Shown: positions 33,015 through 45,537 of the stretch, one piece after another
Numbering within the stretch: position 1 is the stretch's first letter
Layout of the letters: each line of letters begins with the position of its first letter
Origin: Solea solea
Taxonomy: Eukaryota > Chordata > Actinopteri > Pleuronectiformes > Soleidae
Length of the DNA: 64,000 bases
Direction: 5' to 3'
Assembly (NCBI RefSeq): GCF_958295425.1
Contig: NC_081142.1
Coordinates: 11,580,324 to 11,644,323 of the forward strand
Translations under genes and position numbers: made by a program
The notes under the pieces: generated by a model
Databases searched by the model: none
What the model saw: only the letters and a program-made list of their open reading frames with translations
What the model was told of the DNA's origin: nothing

Positions 33015-36000
33015 GGGTTAGTAAGGGTTAAATCGAAGGTACTTATAAAATGCACTCTAACAACATTCCCTTCCTCTTATTACAACCACACAATCTTGAC
33101 TTTTGTGTCCTGAGTCGTTTAGTCATTGTGGTGAAAATGCAGCAGTAGCAGGACGCGTGGAAGGACACAGGTACAGTATATTAGTGACCGCCTTGGTTTT
33201 GGACAGAGAATCATGCAGTTCCACTGTGCCATATATTAAGCTGTCACAAACTCCATCCCAGAAAAAACAGTGTAACAGCAAGACCTATGCTGTCATTTCT
33301 TATGCTTTTGAATCCGTTTTAACACTGTAATGCTGGAGTTCAATTAAAAACAAGTGAAGCAAATATATCCAGGTTTGAAAAACTGTTTTAATTGAACTTT
33401 TCTACAAAACAAACAACAACTGCAATTTCTGGATGCAATATTAACATCCACCCCATGTGTGACACGCTCCGGTCAAAGACATGTCTGGTGCAGCACAACA
33501 ACAATGAGATGATTGTGTTGTTGTGCTCCTGTTCTGGTCACAGACAGGGTCAGGAATGTGCCCAAATTAGAGGGGGATAATGACAGATGAAGATTGAAAC
33601 CCACAAGGGATTCAATTATCTTTGATATACAGCCCTTGCCACAGTCAGCCGTCTTTCTCTGCTGCACCTTAAAAGAGGGACCCACTCAAAACGGAGAAAG
33701 TTTGGAATTAAATGGAGTTGGTGCTCATTTTGCAGGCTTTCTTGTGACACAAATAGTGCACTCCTGAACATCCATTAGGTGATAATGTAGCACAGCAACC
33801 AATGGAGCGCTGAAGAGTACTTTCTGTGTGATTGCTCAGTTGAAACGTCTTTCTTTCATCAAGATGTTTTGCTCAGAGAACCTTGGTAGAAATTTTTTTC
33901 TTATTCACGAGGAAATGGATCAATCCATGTACATCCGGTTGTCTCATAGCCACTTAAAAATCACTCTAATTTTTAGAGTTTTTCCAACTTTCTGGCGACA
34001 AAGACGCTGATTTACCGGCTTCATACAACAACGTAAGTGAAATTACAACCACACGTTGACTCCTCAGCTTTGAGAAACTGTCAGAATTTTTTTTTAAAGA
34101 GTACAGGACCAAATAGAGAGGAGTTCAACATGCTCACATTTTTTTAATTTTTAACTTTCCTATCAGCTTTATCATTTCAAGATGATACAATTGCACTGAC
34201 GCTACACTCAAGGTTTCAAGGTCATACACTGAACTCTGCATAATATCTTATTTTTCAATGAGACAGCAGTTTAAAGAGTTTAATCACAGGCACACAGCTG
34301 CATTTACCTGGCATTACAGAAACGTTCTGATAAATACAGAGAAAGACGTTTTGTCTTGCTTAGCTCGAACAATCAAAGAACTGGAGCTGCTGCTTTGCCT
34401 GTGGCTGGTGTTTGAGCAGAACAAAAAAAAAAGAAAAGAAAACCCAGGGAGTAGGAAGATAGAGTTAGACGTTATTTCCCACAAAAATGATTTTTACAGA
34501 TATGCAAACAAAGAACTTGCTGCAAAGGATAAATTGTGTTAGACAGAATACACATATCCAAAAATATGTTAGGATGACAAAATGATATTAGAATTCATTT
34601 TTTTATTGCAACTATGCGTGCAAAATGCAAAAGTTAGTGCGTTGGTGTGTGTGTGTGTGTGTGTGGGTCAACCATGCGGACAGGAACGCAGACCATGAAA
34701 ACCGACATGTAAACACTATGTGTGCATCCTGTTACAGAGAGTCCAGGAGCAGAAGGATTTTCTTTGTAACTGGAACCACAGGGTCACCTTTAGCTTGACA
34801 CTTTCATCCATTTTCCCCCCACTGCCACTCAGCTTGTTGTTTGCTGTGTCTATTTCTATTCAAGTGGAATTCAAGAACAAGTAATCCCGACATGGGAAGT
34901 CATTTACAGAAAATCCAAGCATCAGAGCTGAGCTAGTATATGACGGGGAGTCAGGCTGAGCAATTCGTCGAAATGTTATTTTTCAAAATCGCAATGCAGT
35001 TTTCAAATCGCAGGAGGCACAACATTTCTTAAAGTTAAAATGGGTGAAAAATTATAATTGTACATCTTATTTACTCACAGATCTGCAACAATAACCACAT
35101 TTTATAATGCCAATAAAAAGTACCATTCCCTCTCATGTCGTGAATTGTAACATAATGGCAATTTCACTCAAAAATAATCGCAATTTTTCACAATATCTAT
35201 TCAATATCGTTCAAATGTGTTTGTCTCATGAAGACAATAAACAACCCATAGTGGTTCAGGGAGGTCCTTAAATGCAACAGACAGACCAGGCACTAAAACA
35301 CAACACACAACACACAGAGGAGTGTGATGTCACTGTGTATGTATTTGTTTGCTGACATCTTGTAAGGATCAATGTTGCATATTGCACCTTTAAGTGGGTA
35401 TTTTGCATAGACATTTAAAGAGGATCCCTCGCAGTGAAGATCCAATGCAGAATCATTACAACATTTAGTGGCCTTCAGCTGTTCGGAAGCTTTCAGTTCA
35501 TTGTGGATCAATGATATTTTTTTTCTTTCTAAAGCCATTCTCATCAGCGTTAATGCCCAGATAAACCCACTACACCTCCGCTGCTGTTTATGTAAAACTA
35601 GTCACACTGCAAGTTTGACTCTCGCCTTAGAAGAGACACATGGGGATTCTCGTGTTCAGTAACTTAGCAGCTCGGTGTTAGCAAGGCTTCACGTGTGACT
35701 TCATCCACGGTTGCTTCCCAGTGTCTCGTTATTATGTAGCCTGAAGCGTGCTCGGTACACGACGGACCGCTCTGCATCCGACCAACTGGCCACTCGACTG
35801 TTTTCCACAGCTGCTCCACATCTAAGTGATGCGAATGAACAAGAAACGATAAAGTTCTACAGTAGACATGTCAGTAATGTTTCGGCATAATCTTCCACTC
35901 TGTAACAAGACAGACTTTTCCCTCTTTTAAGCATCTCTGATGGAAGTTCATCGTAAACACCGCCCCCTGCTATATTTGAATGACCCAGGGGAGCTAATGA

Positions 36001-37343
36001 TCGGTTCACAGTGTGTGAAATGTGGTAGGTGCTGTCTGAAAGTACAAATCAGTTATGATGCAGGAGTGGTGTAGTTTTCTATCCCACGTGTGCACTGCAG
36101 GGAAAGCAAAAGAGAGGAAAAAGGCTCAGAATAAATCATTGCTTCGGGGCAAACTTCATAGTTCCTTCAAAATGTGTTTTGTCCACTACCTCTAAGTTAT
36201 AACTGTGCATTTGGACTTTGACAGTAACAGGAACAGTTTGAGAAATGTAATCCATTACTCTCTGAACACACAAGTGGAAGATGTTGAACTGTGCCATAAT
36301 GGGATCTGTTATGTGAAGAACTTAGGGCAAAGCAAGAGCATTTAGTTTTTACTTGTTTTGTATTTCCGAGAAAGTCGGGTCAGCCTTTCTTAAAAGCTGA
36401 ATGTCACGGACCGATGGTGGAGTTTTTGAATTTGCGGACCAACAAATGCCGTCTCCCTCTCGCTGTAAGTCTCTGCTCTTCTGTTGACATTTTGCATAAC
36501 AGCTTTCAGAAAGCTTCAACTCCATCAAACACAATGTGACGCCTATCGTGCCGTCTTTGTGCTGCAGGTGAATCTTTACACTTTGACACATTTTCTTTCT
36601 TCTTCTACTTTCAAATGCCAGAAGGTTAGAATGGAAGTTCCTTTCTATGAATTAAATGCATGTTACTTCTACTGGAGCTCATGCCACTGTTTCCAGAGAC
36701 GTCGGCACATGAAGAGACTCATTGTGCTGCAACATACTGACCATCAGTTGTTGCTGCAGAGAAGTGTCATGCCCTCTGTTTTATGCCTGCGAGGAGATGT
36801 TGATATTAATCGTCTCTAGCTCGTTGTAGTGTAGAAGTTGCACATCTGAAAAATGCTGAAGATCTGAATAATTCAAGTGGTTGGTGAATTTACTGAAACT
36901 ACATGCACCGTATAAATGTTTTAAATCGTCCTCCAGAAGTCAGTTAGTCCAATTTACCATGTAAAAAAATAAATATGACAACATGGATTTTGCGGAGAGA
37001 GTTACTCTACAGTCTACATTAAGAATTATAACTATTTAATTGATTTACTTATAAAGGAATTAGGGGGATTGTGAGAGCAAACATACTTACATTTTCCCCC
37101 GTATCGATCTTTGTGCTGTAAAACTCGGCCTGCATTCATATTTTGATGTTGTGCAAGATCAAATGGCACACTGCTGGATGTCATCCATTATCATAATAGC
37201 CAACCCAATCACTATTATAGAAAAAAAACATGCACTTAACTACTTCAAGAAACAATACCGTTCAATGGTGTGCATTAGTCATGTGACTGTAAACTGGTGC
37301 CATACTTGAGCAAAATAGCATGACGCTGTGCAATTACCTGACC

Positions 37344-37344
37344 C

Positions 37345-37375
<31 letters not shown>
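37344..37375. repeat. CA microsatellite
   Basis: About 13 CA units. Confidence 0.9.
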
Positions 37376-39089
37376 AAGCAATAAAGTTTCTTTGCTGAGG
37401 CTTTTTTAGTTCAGGCTCATCATTCATCATGAAACAGTCAAAATGAGGCCGCATGCCTCAGTTGGCTTTGCCACAGAGCACACAATTAAGACAAACCCCA
37501 GAGTTTTAATGCTTCCATAACCATAGACACACAAACAAGCGTCCATTCCTCTTGATTATGGTCCACTTACAAAGACGCTGATAACTTTATGAAGTGTGAT
37601 ATGTTTAAATCAATCACGGGAACATGTGGCCTGAGAGAAACGGTCCGTTTGCTCGTGTCACTTCCTTCGATTTCCCTGTGTAAAGCAAATTGCTCGCATC
37701 GATTTCACCGTGTGCTCAAAAAGACAGCTGCTTATGAAAACTCTGAAGAAATGTCTAAAGTATCCGTGACTCATCACAGTTCAGACACCGTTGTAGTCCA
37801 ATGTCAATATATTTTTATATAATTCCTGATGTTATTGTGACTTGAATATTGGAGACTGTCACTCTTCTGCCCCCCGCGCCGCACCGTGCACTAACATTAA
37901 ACTGAGCCATTGTAATTACAGTCTTCATGAATGGGAAGGTACATTTTCTGAGGTAATTTTTAAGGGATTAGAGAAATGTAAAAGTGAGTGACAAGACGAG
38001 GATAGAAAATATCTTATTGTTCCAGTCCAGTGCAGACAACTCTATCACCAAACCACAGTGGAGACATTTGTATTGATCGTATTATCACAGCTATTAGCAG
38101 TAGAGGGAGCTTCAGTTATGCAAATAGCATTGTGTTAATGACAAGATGAACTTTTCACTCCCGCTCTTTAATGATGCTTGTCATGGAACACTGGTTGTTG
38201 ACTCATCTCCAACATGGTGAAATGTCCCTTGTAACCTCTGGAAACCAGTTTCCTGGCTCTCTGTCACTGGCCGGCCTGCAAATAGAAATGTGGCTCAACT
38301 CTTTCTCCCTCGCTGTGATAAACAATTTATCTCCTCAGGTGGATAATAACCAAAGATAAAATGGGACCTCTCACATAAGCAAGACCGACTTCGCTGAAGA
38401 GTGAGGCTCCTTTCTCGAGTGTATACGTTTGTTTATTTTGCTGTGTAAAAACTGAAAAAAACTTTCACGGACATCTTATTTCAAGGGAGAAGCTTCAGAC
38501 AACACTGCAAGCTGCAATCTTGGCTCTCTAGTCTGTGAGGTAGGTTTTTTTTTTATGATTAAATATCGCGAAACTGTTTTGATCGCCTCGGGAAAATTGA
38601 TGAAAAAGAAAAAAAAAAAATCTCTTCGGAAAGAGAAATTTTAAAAGAATCCCAAAAAAAAAGAGAATAGGAAACTTTGTATAGGCTTTAAACTATAAAA
38701 CTCACAATAAAAGAACAAATAAAAAAGAAACAATAATAGCGGCACGGATGAAACAAAAACAACGACAATTACCAACCATGGAATCTAAGAGACGTTATAT
38801 TTGAAAAGATACTGACACACGCTGGCTGCTTGCTCAACGCTGGATTGATGTCCACCAGGAAGCTTCACTAATGTTATATTCATAACAAGCCATGTGTCAG
38901 CAGCAATAATTCACCGCGCGCCGTTTCCACATGTCACATCAGAGAAATGTGTGCCTTCTCCACGGCTATATGACTGTACTGTCTGTGAAGAATTGTGTAG
39001 GCTAAGTCAAAAGGCTTAGAGCAGCATAACACAGGCAGCTACGGCTCTAAAACAAACTTTGTAATTCCCCTGTGTCTCCCTCTCGAAGT

Positions 39090-39095
39090 GTGCAT

Positions 39096-39126
<31 letters not shown>
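39090..39126. repeat. GT microsatellite
   Basis: About 13 GT units after tgcatgtgta, followed by repeated agagacagca. Confidence 0.9.
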
Positions 39127-39479
39127 AGAGAAAGCAAGAGACAGCAAGAGACAGCAAGCTCCCACATGCCTGTTACAGACCGTCTCCCCAATGAAGTAAT
39201 GTCAAATAATTGAACAGTCTCCACGGGGCCTTTAGTAACGTCTTAGTTATAGTCTGTGAATTAAATTTATGATATTTAAAATGCAAATTTAGGTTATTTT
39301 TGTTGTTGCTAGTGTTATTACTACTTTATACATGACAGTGAGCTTTCTTGTGTGTATACAAGGGCGAATCACAGGACACAAATGTATATTTTGACGCACC
39401 CCTAGTATATAGAGTGGCACAGAGGCTGGCAGGGGCAAGAGGCATTTATCCCATCAAAGTGCTGAGCAAACTGTGTTTT

Positions 39480-39765
39480 TTTGAACAGGAGAACGTTGCA
39501 TAAAGGTTGTAGAAAAGTAACTATTAGGTTAGGGGAACATTGTGGGAACATTTGGAGAACATTCTCTAAAGGTTTGTATGAAGGTTGTGGCAAAGTCATT
39601 TCCTGGGAACCAAATGTGCAACCAAAAACTGACATTAGGAGAACGATGGGGAAGTTTTCTCGTGCCAACCACAGGAGAACTAGGGGGGAACCTTCAGGGA
39701 ACGTTCCCACAACCACAAGGTAACATTCCCAGAACGTTCTGGGAACCAAACATTGTTAGTTGGGA
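39480..39765. repeat. GGGAAC/GAACGTT-rich dispersed repeat
   Basis: Many variants of gggaac, agaac and gttcccac spaced irregularly, for example ggggaacattgtgggaacat, ccttcagggaacgttcccac and agaacgttctgggaaccaaa. It ends at attgttagttggga, the common end of this fish repeat family. Frames of 80-115 codons on both strands are by-products of its composition. Confidence 0.65.
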
Positions 39766-40172
39766 CTCACTTCTGAAACTTTTCGTGGTGTTGCTCTGTG
39801 TTTTCAGTCATATACTCCAACTTGTTTGCTTCTCCCTGAAACAAATCACAGAACACAGTGGTGAAATAGGCTTAATCAACATTACATGAACTCATTTGAC
39901 ATTTGTTTGTGTCTAAAAGTTTCACACCACTGTTCCCCACAGTTGCGGTGATGACTCCATTATATGGGACTGAAATGTTTCCCAGAGTTGTCCTGTCTGT
40001 GGATTATTCCTGCGTCACCATCAATAAACTCCGTCTTCACCACAAGCTCAGTTTCTCATTCCCTTAGGGCGAATAAATAGTGGGAGGATCTCTAGTCGAT
40101 ATCGTTAATTGCTCCTGGGTTGTATCAATACCTACCGGTTTTACCACTCCATCTCAAGCCACTGGGAAAAGG

Positions 40173-40526
40173 GTTGCCCGGGAAACGGCCGCATGGCAAC
40201 AGGATCAGAGCCTGGGGGTTGTCTGCTTCTAGGTCTGCTCCCATTTTACATCGCATTTCCTCACTAGATGGTGTGCGAGCCACTGGAGAGTGCACTTCCC
40301 CGCACAGTAGTGGGCTCCACATCGAGCACAACAAATCAGGGAAACTACACGGCGGACCATTTCTTTACAGGAGCTCCGAAGAGCACAAGTGTGGAGATAA
40401 AAGCGTCGTTCTCGTTCAGGTTTTCTGGGTTTTTTTTTATTTAAGCTAATCCCCCCCCCTACCACAACACCGCTTCTAGCATAAAGAAGATTTTGGCAAA
40501 AGCGACGACATAAACACGCAGCTGTG
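40173..40526 (+). promoter_or_regulatory. Presumed negr1 5' flank and 5' UTR with an RFX X-box-like motif
   Basis: At 40173-40186, gttgcccgggaaac fits the X-box consensus for RFX factors (GTNRCC, two bases, RGNAAC), with a further ggcaac half-site at 40195-40200. It lies about 340 bp before the negr1 start codon. A purine/pyrimidine-skewed stretch and a C9 run follow near 40430-40460. No firm TATA box; the transcription start cannot be fixed from the sequence. Confidence 0.4.
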
Positions 40527-40696
40527 ATGGACATCATGATTGCGGTGCAGGATGCTTGTGTCTCTGGTCAGTGGCTTACTGCGATCATCCTCAGCCTGTG
40601 CTGTTTTCTGCCGTCCTGTTTGCCCGCTGGACAAACCGTGGACTATTCCTCGGTGGAAAGTGTGGTGAGCAGACAAGGCGACACGGTGCTTCTGAG
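40527..40696 (+). CDS. negr1: Neuronal growth regulator 1, first coding exon
   Basis: NEGR1 (kilon) is an IgLON-family cell-adhesion protein: signal peptide, three Ig domains and a GPI anchor, on neuronal surfaces, with roles in neurite growth. The exon encodes 56 residues plus two bases: MDIMIAVQDACVSGQWLTAI, then ILSLCCFLPSCLPAGQTVDY, then a segment ending RQGDTVLLR. The LSLCC-LPSCLPAGQ string and the GDT-LR end match mammalian NEGR1 exon 1 as I know it. A hydrophobic signal core spans about residues 17-33. The family's first Ig cysteine would open the next exon. The ATG has G at -3 and +4. Donor CTGAG|gtaaga is strong. The remaining exons lie right of the window. Confidence 0.93.
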
Positions 40697-41177
40697 GTAA
40701 GACAAGCCGCCTCAACTTCACTTTTCTCCCGCTCACACTCTCCGCTCCGTGTCGGAGTTCCGGGGACCCCGACCGCACACACACACACTTTTAACGCTAC
40801 TTTATGGTTTTAAACACGATTGTGAACTACTTCTGAGGACCGAAGAGGTTGCCGTTCAGCGCCTGTGCTAAACACAAAATAGGTCGCTTTCCCTCCATCC
40901 CGTCCTTGTTTTCGCCTGTTGGCGGTGGGTGGGGGTGCTGGGGGCTAACAGCCGGGCACACTGGCTGCTCCTGCGTCAAGTGTACATCTGCTGCTAACGG
41001 CAAAGTTTTCTTGCGTACTTTCAAACGGCCAAGACAGATAATGGCTTTGTATGTGCGAGTATTTGATTTTTACATAGGCTTTGAATGGGACGTTGTCCTC
41101 TGAATTACCATATTAGCCTGTTCATTCCTTATGTAATGTGAGTCACTGATTCTCCTGTTATCCCCATGACTCCCCCT

Positions 41178-41230
41178 GTATGCATGCATGCATGCATGTA
41201 TGTATGTGTATATATATGTATGTATATGTA

Positions 41231-41277
<47 letters not shown>

Positions 41278-41281
41278 ATAA
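41178..41281. repeat. Compound ATGC/GTAT/TA microsatellite
   Basis: TGCA units pass into TGTA units and then a long TA run. Lies about 480 bp inside negr1 intron 1. Confidence 0.92.
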
Positions 41282-41647
41282 ATAAAATTATCCACATTAT
41301 TGGAGATATTGGGATTTAAAAAAGCCCTCCCAAAAAGTCTATTGTGATACGTTTGATTATTGGTTTGATCCTGAATGAGGGAAGATTGCAAACAAAAGGT
41401 TATCACAAGGAACATTCAGTCGATATTGATCAGTAGATATGGATAATTATCATGATAAATATCGGGGACTAATGAATATCGGAGTTAAAGTTGAAGGGAC
41501 TGTGGTTTAAAACATTTTTAGGGAGAGTTGATTATTTTAGGGAGAGTATTATTATATTTATTATACCTCTATGGTGTGTTGGAGCAATGCATAAACAAAA
41601 TATCGACATATATTGAACCTTTGTTAGGTATCTTTCAATTGAATTGA

Positions 41648-41667
41648 CACACATATATATATATATT

Positions 41668-41699
<32 letters not shown>

Positions 41700-41702
41700 T
41701 AT
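41648..41702. repeat. TA/CA microsatellite
   Basis: TA runs with one TTTA interruption, followed by a short CA run. Confidence 0.9.
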
Positions 41703-41784
41703 GACAGTATCTTGACCATGTGCAAACTGAACTCTCACTGATTATCAGGGACAAAAGAAAAAATAAGATTAAGTCTAAACCTTC

Positions 41785-42143
41785 TTAAAGGTCCAGTGTC
41801 TAACATTTGGGATGGTTTATTGGAAGAAATCCAATGTACCACTCACACGTAACTTAAAATAGAAACAAATACTAATAATTTGGGGTTTGTTTTTGGCCTT
41901 TTTAAATGTACGTAAGGCAAGAGCCTTGCATTATTGAGGCAGCCATCTTGCCTTGCCATATTTCTACAGCAACCCAAATGGACAAACCAGCCAGAGAATG
42001 CAATTTTGAAGAGGAAGCTTACTGCACACATTGAGATGAACAGCATCCTTTCTGGTATGTGAAGGCCACTGTAGTTCCCTCACATACTTGGTCTCACAGT
42101 CTCACCATTAGATATTACTGAATCTTACACTCTGGACCTTTAA
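41785..42143. mobile_element. TTAA-ended MITE
   Basis: Left end ttaaaggtccagtgtctaac and right end acactctggacctttaa are inverse complements with one or two mismatches, both bounded by TTAA. The 359-bp interior has no transposase. It is a member of a common fish MITE family by its ends. Confidence 0.75.
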
Positions 42144-42349
42144 CTCTACAATATCTCCCTGTAGTCCCTGTGAAGTAAATGGAGATATTCTCCTCTTCAC
42201 ACATTATAGATGTTAGAAAATACCAGTGGCTAAGCACATGTGGGGAAAAGACTGAAAATTCCCTCCAGTGTTCTGTTCAGGATTTTTTTAGGCATGGCTA
42301 AAAAATGGCATGATGATTTACCTGAGCCATAGCCAGCATAACTCCTCCT

Positions 42350-42812
42350 GTCCCAAAAGCAGGTAGATGTCACTTCTCTACATGTTTTTTTGAACAGGAA
42401 ATTTGATACTGGTGCATTTACGTTTTATATATTAAATTTTGTACAAACACTGACAAATGGCGATGTTCTCAGATTTTGTCAGTGTGAATGGTGCCTCCAG
42501 CATACATGTCCCAGCCTCTCAGAGCAGAGAATGTTGCTGAATGTTACATGAGTATGTTTAAACACTTAAATCAGAGGAGATATTTTTCTCACTTTTCAGG
42601 GATTTTTAAGAATATGAAACTTTTTCTCATGATGTTAGACAGGCTGTTATTTGATGAGCATTTTTTGAAGTCGCTAGACAAGTCCAATGGAAGCAGCGGT
42701 GTGCGTGGCAGTACAGTAGACCCAGCAGCATGTTTGGTGAAGTCATCGTTGATAATATGTCAATACCTAATACAACCACACTTCAAAGAGGGGGAATTAT
42801 CCTTTAAATATT
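42350..42812. repeat. Probable MITE-family copy
   Basis: The right end (acacttcaaagagggggaat followed by tatcctttaaa) and the interior (ccagcctctcagagcagaga, then aaatcagaggagatattttt) recall a widespread fish MITE, from memory. The 113-codon frame at 42488-42829 lies within it and is probably not a gene. Left boundary unclear. Confidence 0.4.
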
Positions 42813-44356
42813 TCACATTATCAACTTGAAATTTCTTACCGACATTCAGCCTTCAGGTTTTCAGTCATTACAGAAGCTCATTAGGCTGATTGAGATTCTT
42901 GTTTTTCCACTTTATTATGTAACATCCCTCCCTTTGTTTCATCCGCACAGGTTCCAAATCGAAAAATGCCGTCCTTTTTATAATATACTTTAATGCATAC
43001 TTTATGTTGTAGGCAGACTAAAGTCTATCATAAATATGTATGGTTCATTTCAGTGTTTCTTTAATATTCACCTCTTTGGTGTACCAACTAAACATGGGCT
43101 CGGATAAACTCTTGTTCCACCAATACCAAATATCCACTTTGAGGTCTGTCCTATTTCAATATGAATTCTGCAGATGATGACTCAGAGATTCTAGATGTGG
43201 ACTTGAATACAGACAGAATGTCTAAAGTTCCTCGCAGCATGGCCGTTAGTCATTAGTTCATGTCTGTCTTTGTATGAGTATGCCTCGGTGCTCATCGTCA
43301 CCTTGTCAACAGCTGAAAAATACTCAAAGTCTTTTACTGAGTTTCCTCCATGCTCATGGTTCGGTCCCATTTTTTACCTCTTACTGTCTCTTTTAGAGGG
43401 GGAGTTTAATTCCCCATTGTCAATCTGTGTCGGCTGTGATCAGTGGGAGAAGATTTGCCTGAATCCTGGTGGTTTATTGGGCCATAGATGATCCCTGTTC
43501 TATGGATTGGCTCAATAAACAAGTTGCCTCCGTCCCTCTGAATAAGGCAACACTCTCTCTCCAAAAGCCGGTCATTGCCTCAGTAAATGTCATGTAGAAA
43601 TCTATGCAATTGATACGAGAAAACACATTTAAGATGCTTTCATTGTCTGTCGGTAACCGTTAATTTATGGACTATTCAGCTCTCAGTATAAGCATTCATT
43701 TGCTGTTTTCACTCATAAGAATGCTGCCAGTGTGGCGTTATCACTTGCATGCACCTGTTGACCTGATAGGAATCATACGCCAGTAAACTGCTGTGATTCT
43801 CTGGTTTGCAACTAATTGCGAAACACTGTGGTGACAAAGGCCTGCTCTGTCTTTGTAGACTAATTTCCTCAAACCACAATTAACCATGTTTTTTTTTGTT
43901 GTTTAGCGTTTTCATTGGTCTTGAGAGGAACTCGGTGAAGAAAACACTTCAGCTTCTGACAAAATGTCCTTGTAATTGAATAACATACAGCATGAGTTAA
44001 TTCTAGTTAGGCACATTTACTGCATTTTTGTACTGCTATGAACTTCTATCGGGAGCACATCTTTCCTATCCTATTACGGGTTTCTTGTCATTTGGATACA
44101 GATGAAGAAACCTTGACTGTTACTAGTAAATGTCTCATCTGGTTATGAATTAAGGGGAGCAGCAACAAGATAAAAAGACAGTTCCCTATGTTGTCAGGAA
44201 ACGCATGGTATCAGCGACAGCCTCTTCCACATGGATGAGCAGCTGTAATAAGCAGAAAAGTCCAAGGAGAGCGAAATTCTCAACATAGAATGGTACCCCA
44301 CAGTTACAATTCTAAGTCCATCAACAGCTGTTTTATACTTTCCCAGTTGGATATAA

Positions 44357-45537
44357 TGGCCCTCATTTATCAAACTTGCGTAGAAACTGGTGCAGATTCA
44401 GGTGCAAAAATCACCGTAGGCCAAGTCTCACTTGTGATTCATGAAGCGCGCCTATGCCACCCAATCCCGGTGTCTGCCTGATCAAAAAAATGTAAATGTG
44501 CCACATTCACATCTGCAGAGTTTGAATATTTTTTGATTTATTATTAACACACATCCTTAAAAATGTAGATATAGCAACATAGACATTTCTGTCTTTTTAA
44601 TCAGATGAAGAGTCGTGTGCCAGCACTCAGCCATCAGCCGTATAAACCGGCTTTGATCCAGCTGTACAAAGCCAGGTGACCACCAACTGAGAGTGGTTGT
44701 GTCCTCCACCTCCTAAACACGACCGTGGATGTTCACTGCAGAAGTCCTGAAAAACCAGGCTGATATTTGTCACTTAATTACTGACATACTTTGCTCCCTG
44801 TTTGCACTCAAAAGAAACAATCGAATATGAACATCAAAAAATAAAATAAACGTTGTGCAGTCTGTTTCTCTTACTAAAAAACCTACTTGCCAAACATTAG
44901 TATTTATGACTTACATTTTACAAGTGCAGAATGATGTCCTGTCTCCTCCTCTCAGATGTGGCCGCAGTCGACAGGCCTCTGTGGGCAGAGGCTCATCTCG
45001 CTGGGCTTCACTTTCTGTTCTCATATTTTTGCAGAATCTCATAGGCCAAAATGATGTCACACACCTTTTCAAGTGTTTACAGCAGGGTTCTCCCCACTGC
45101 TCGCAAACACAGCCCCTCTGCCCTTCAGCAGCCCTATGCAGCGCTCCACTGCCACCCGCATTTGGAATGCTCACTGAATTAATGTAAACTGCATGTAATT
45201 ATATCACCTGTAGTATGGCAACAAAAAAAATCCTTCACCATTTAAAGTGTGTGCTGATAATACAGTAAGGCTGTAGATTATTATTGTTCAATTCCAGCAT
45301 TTTGCATGTGTGTAAGTCTGGGAACCTCTGTGTGAACAGACATTGTATTAGTATGAACTAATAACAATTACTACACTGCAAATTCACATTGATTTCAAAC
45401 TTGGGTGCACCTGGTCTGAGCTGGCATGGGATTTGATCGAACGCTACTCCAATGTCTATATTTAAATGCTGATCTTCGTGTGAAAATGAGCGTACACCTT
45501 CTTTTATGATGTGCGCACGTTTGATAAATGAGGGCCA
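44357..45537. mobile_element. 1.18-kb terminal-inverted-repeat DNA element
   Basis: Left end tggccctcatttatcaaac and the inverted right end gtttgataaatgagggcca are perfect 19-base inverse complements, with the match resuming (tgcg) after one mismatch. No clear target duplication flanks them. The interior has no transposase signature; a 110-codon frame at 44855-45187 is unrecognised. Ends of this type are common in fish non-autonomous DNA elements. Confidence 0.7.

Larger units (their letters stand above)
33015..39470. other. Spacer without recognisable genes
   Basis: Contains GT runs at 34645-34665 and 39090-39126, a CA run at 37344-37375, a 12-bp perfect inverted repeat at 33492-33527, an AT-rich dispersed-repeat-like block near 34960-35220, and a MITE-like end (gcatattgcacctttaa) near 35377-35393. 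No conserved exon found. Confidence 0.5.

Noticed and set aside
39402..39889. Frames of 80-115 codons on both strands
   Set aside because: They are produced by the GGGAAC/GTTCCC-rich repeat, whose text avoids stops on several frames.
42488..42829. 113-codon plus-strand frame inside negr1 intron 1
   Set aside because: The underlying DNA resembles a common fish MITE family; no start context or conserved domain.
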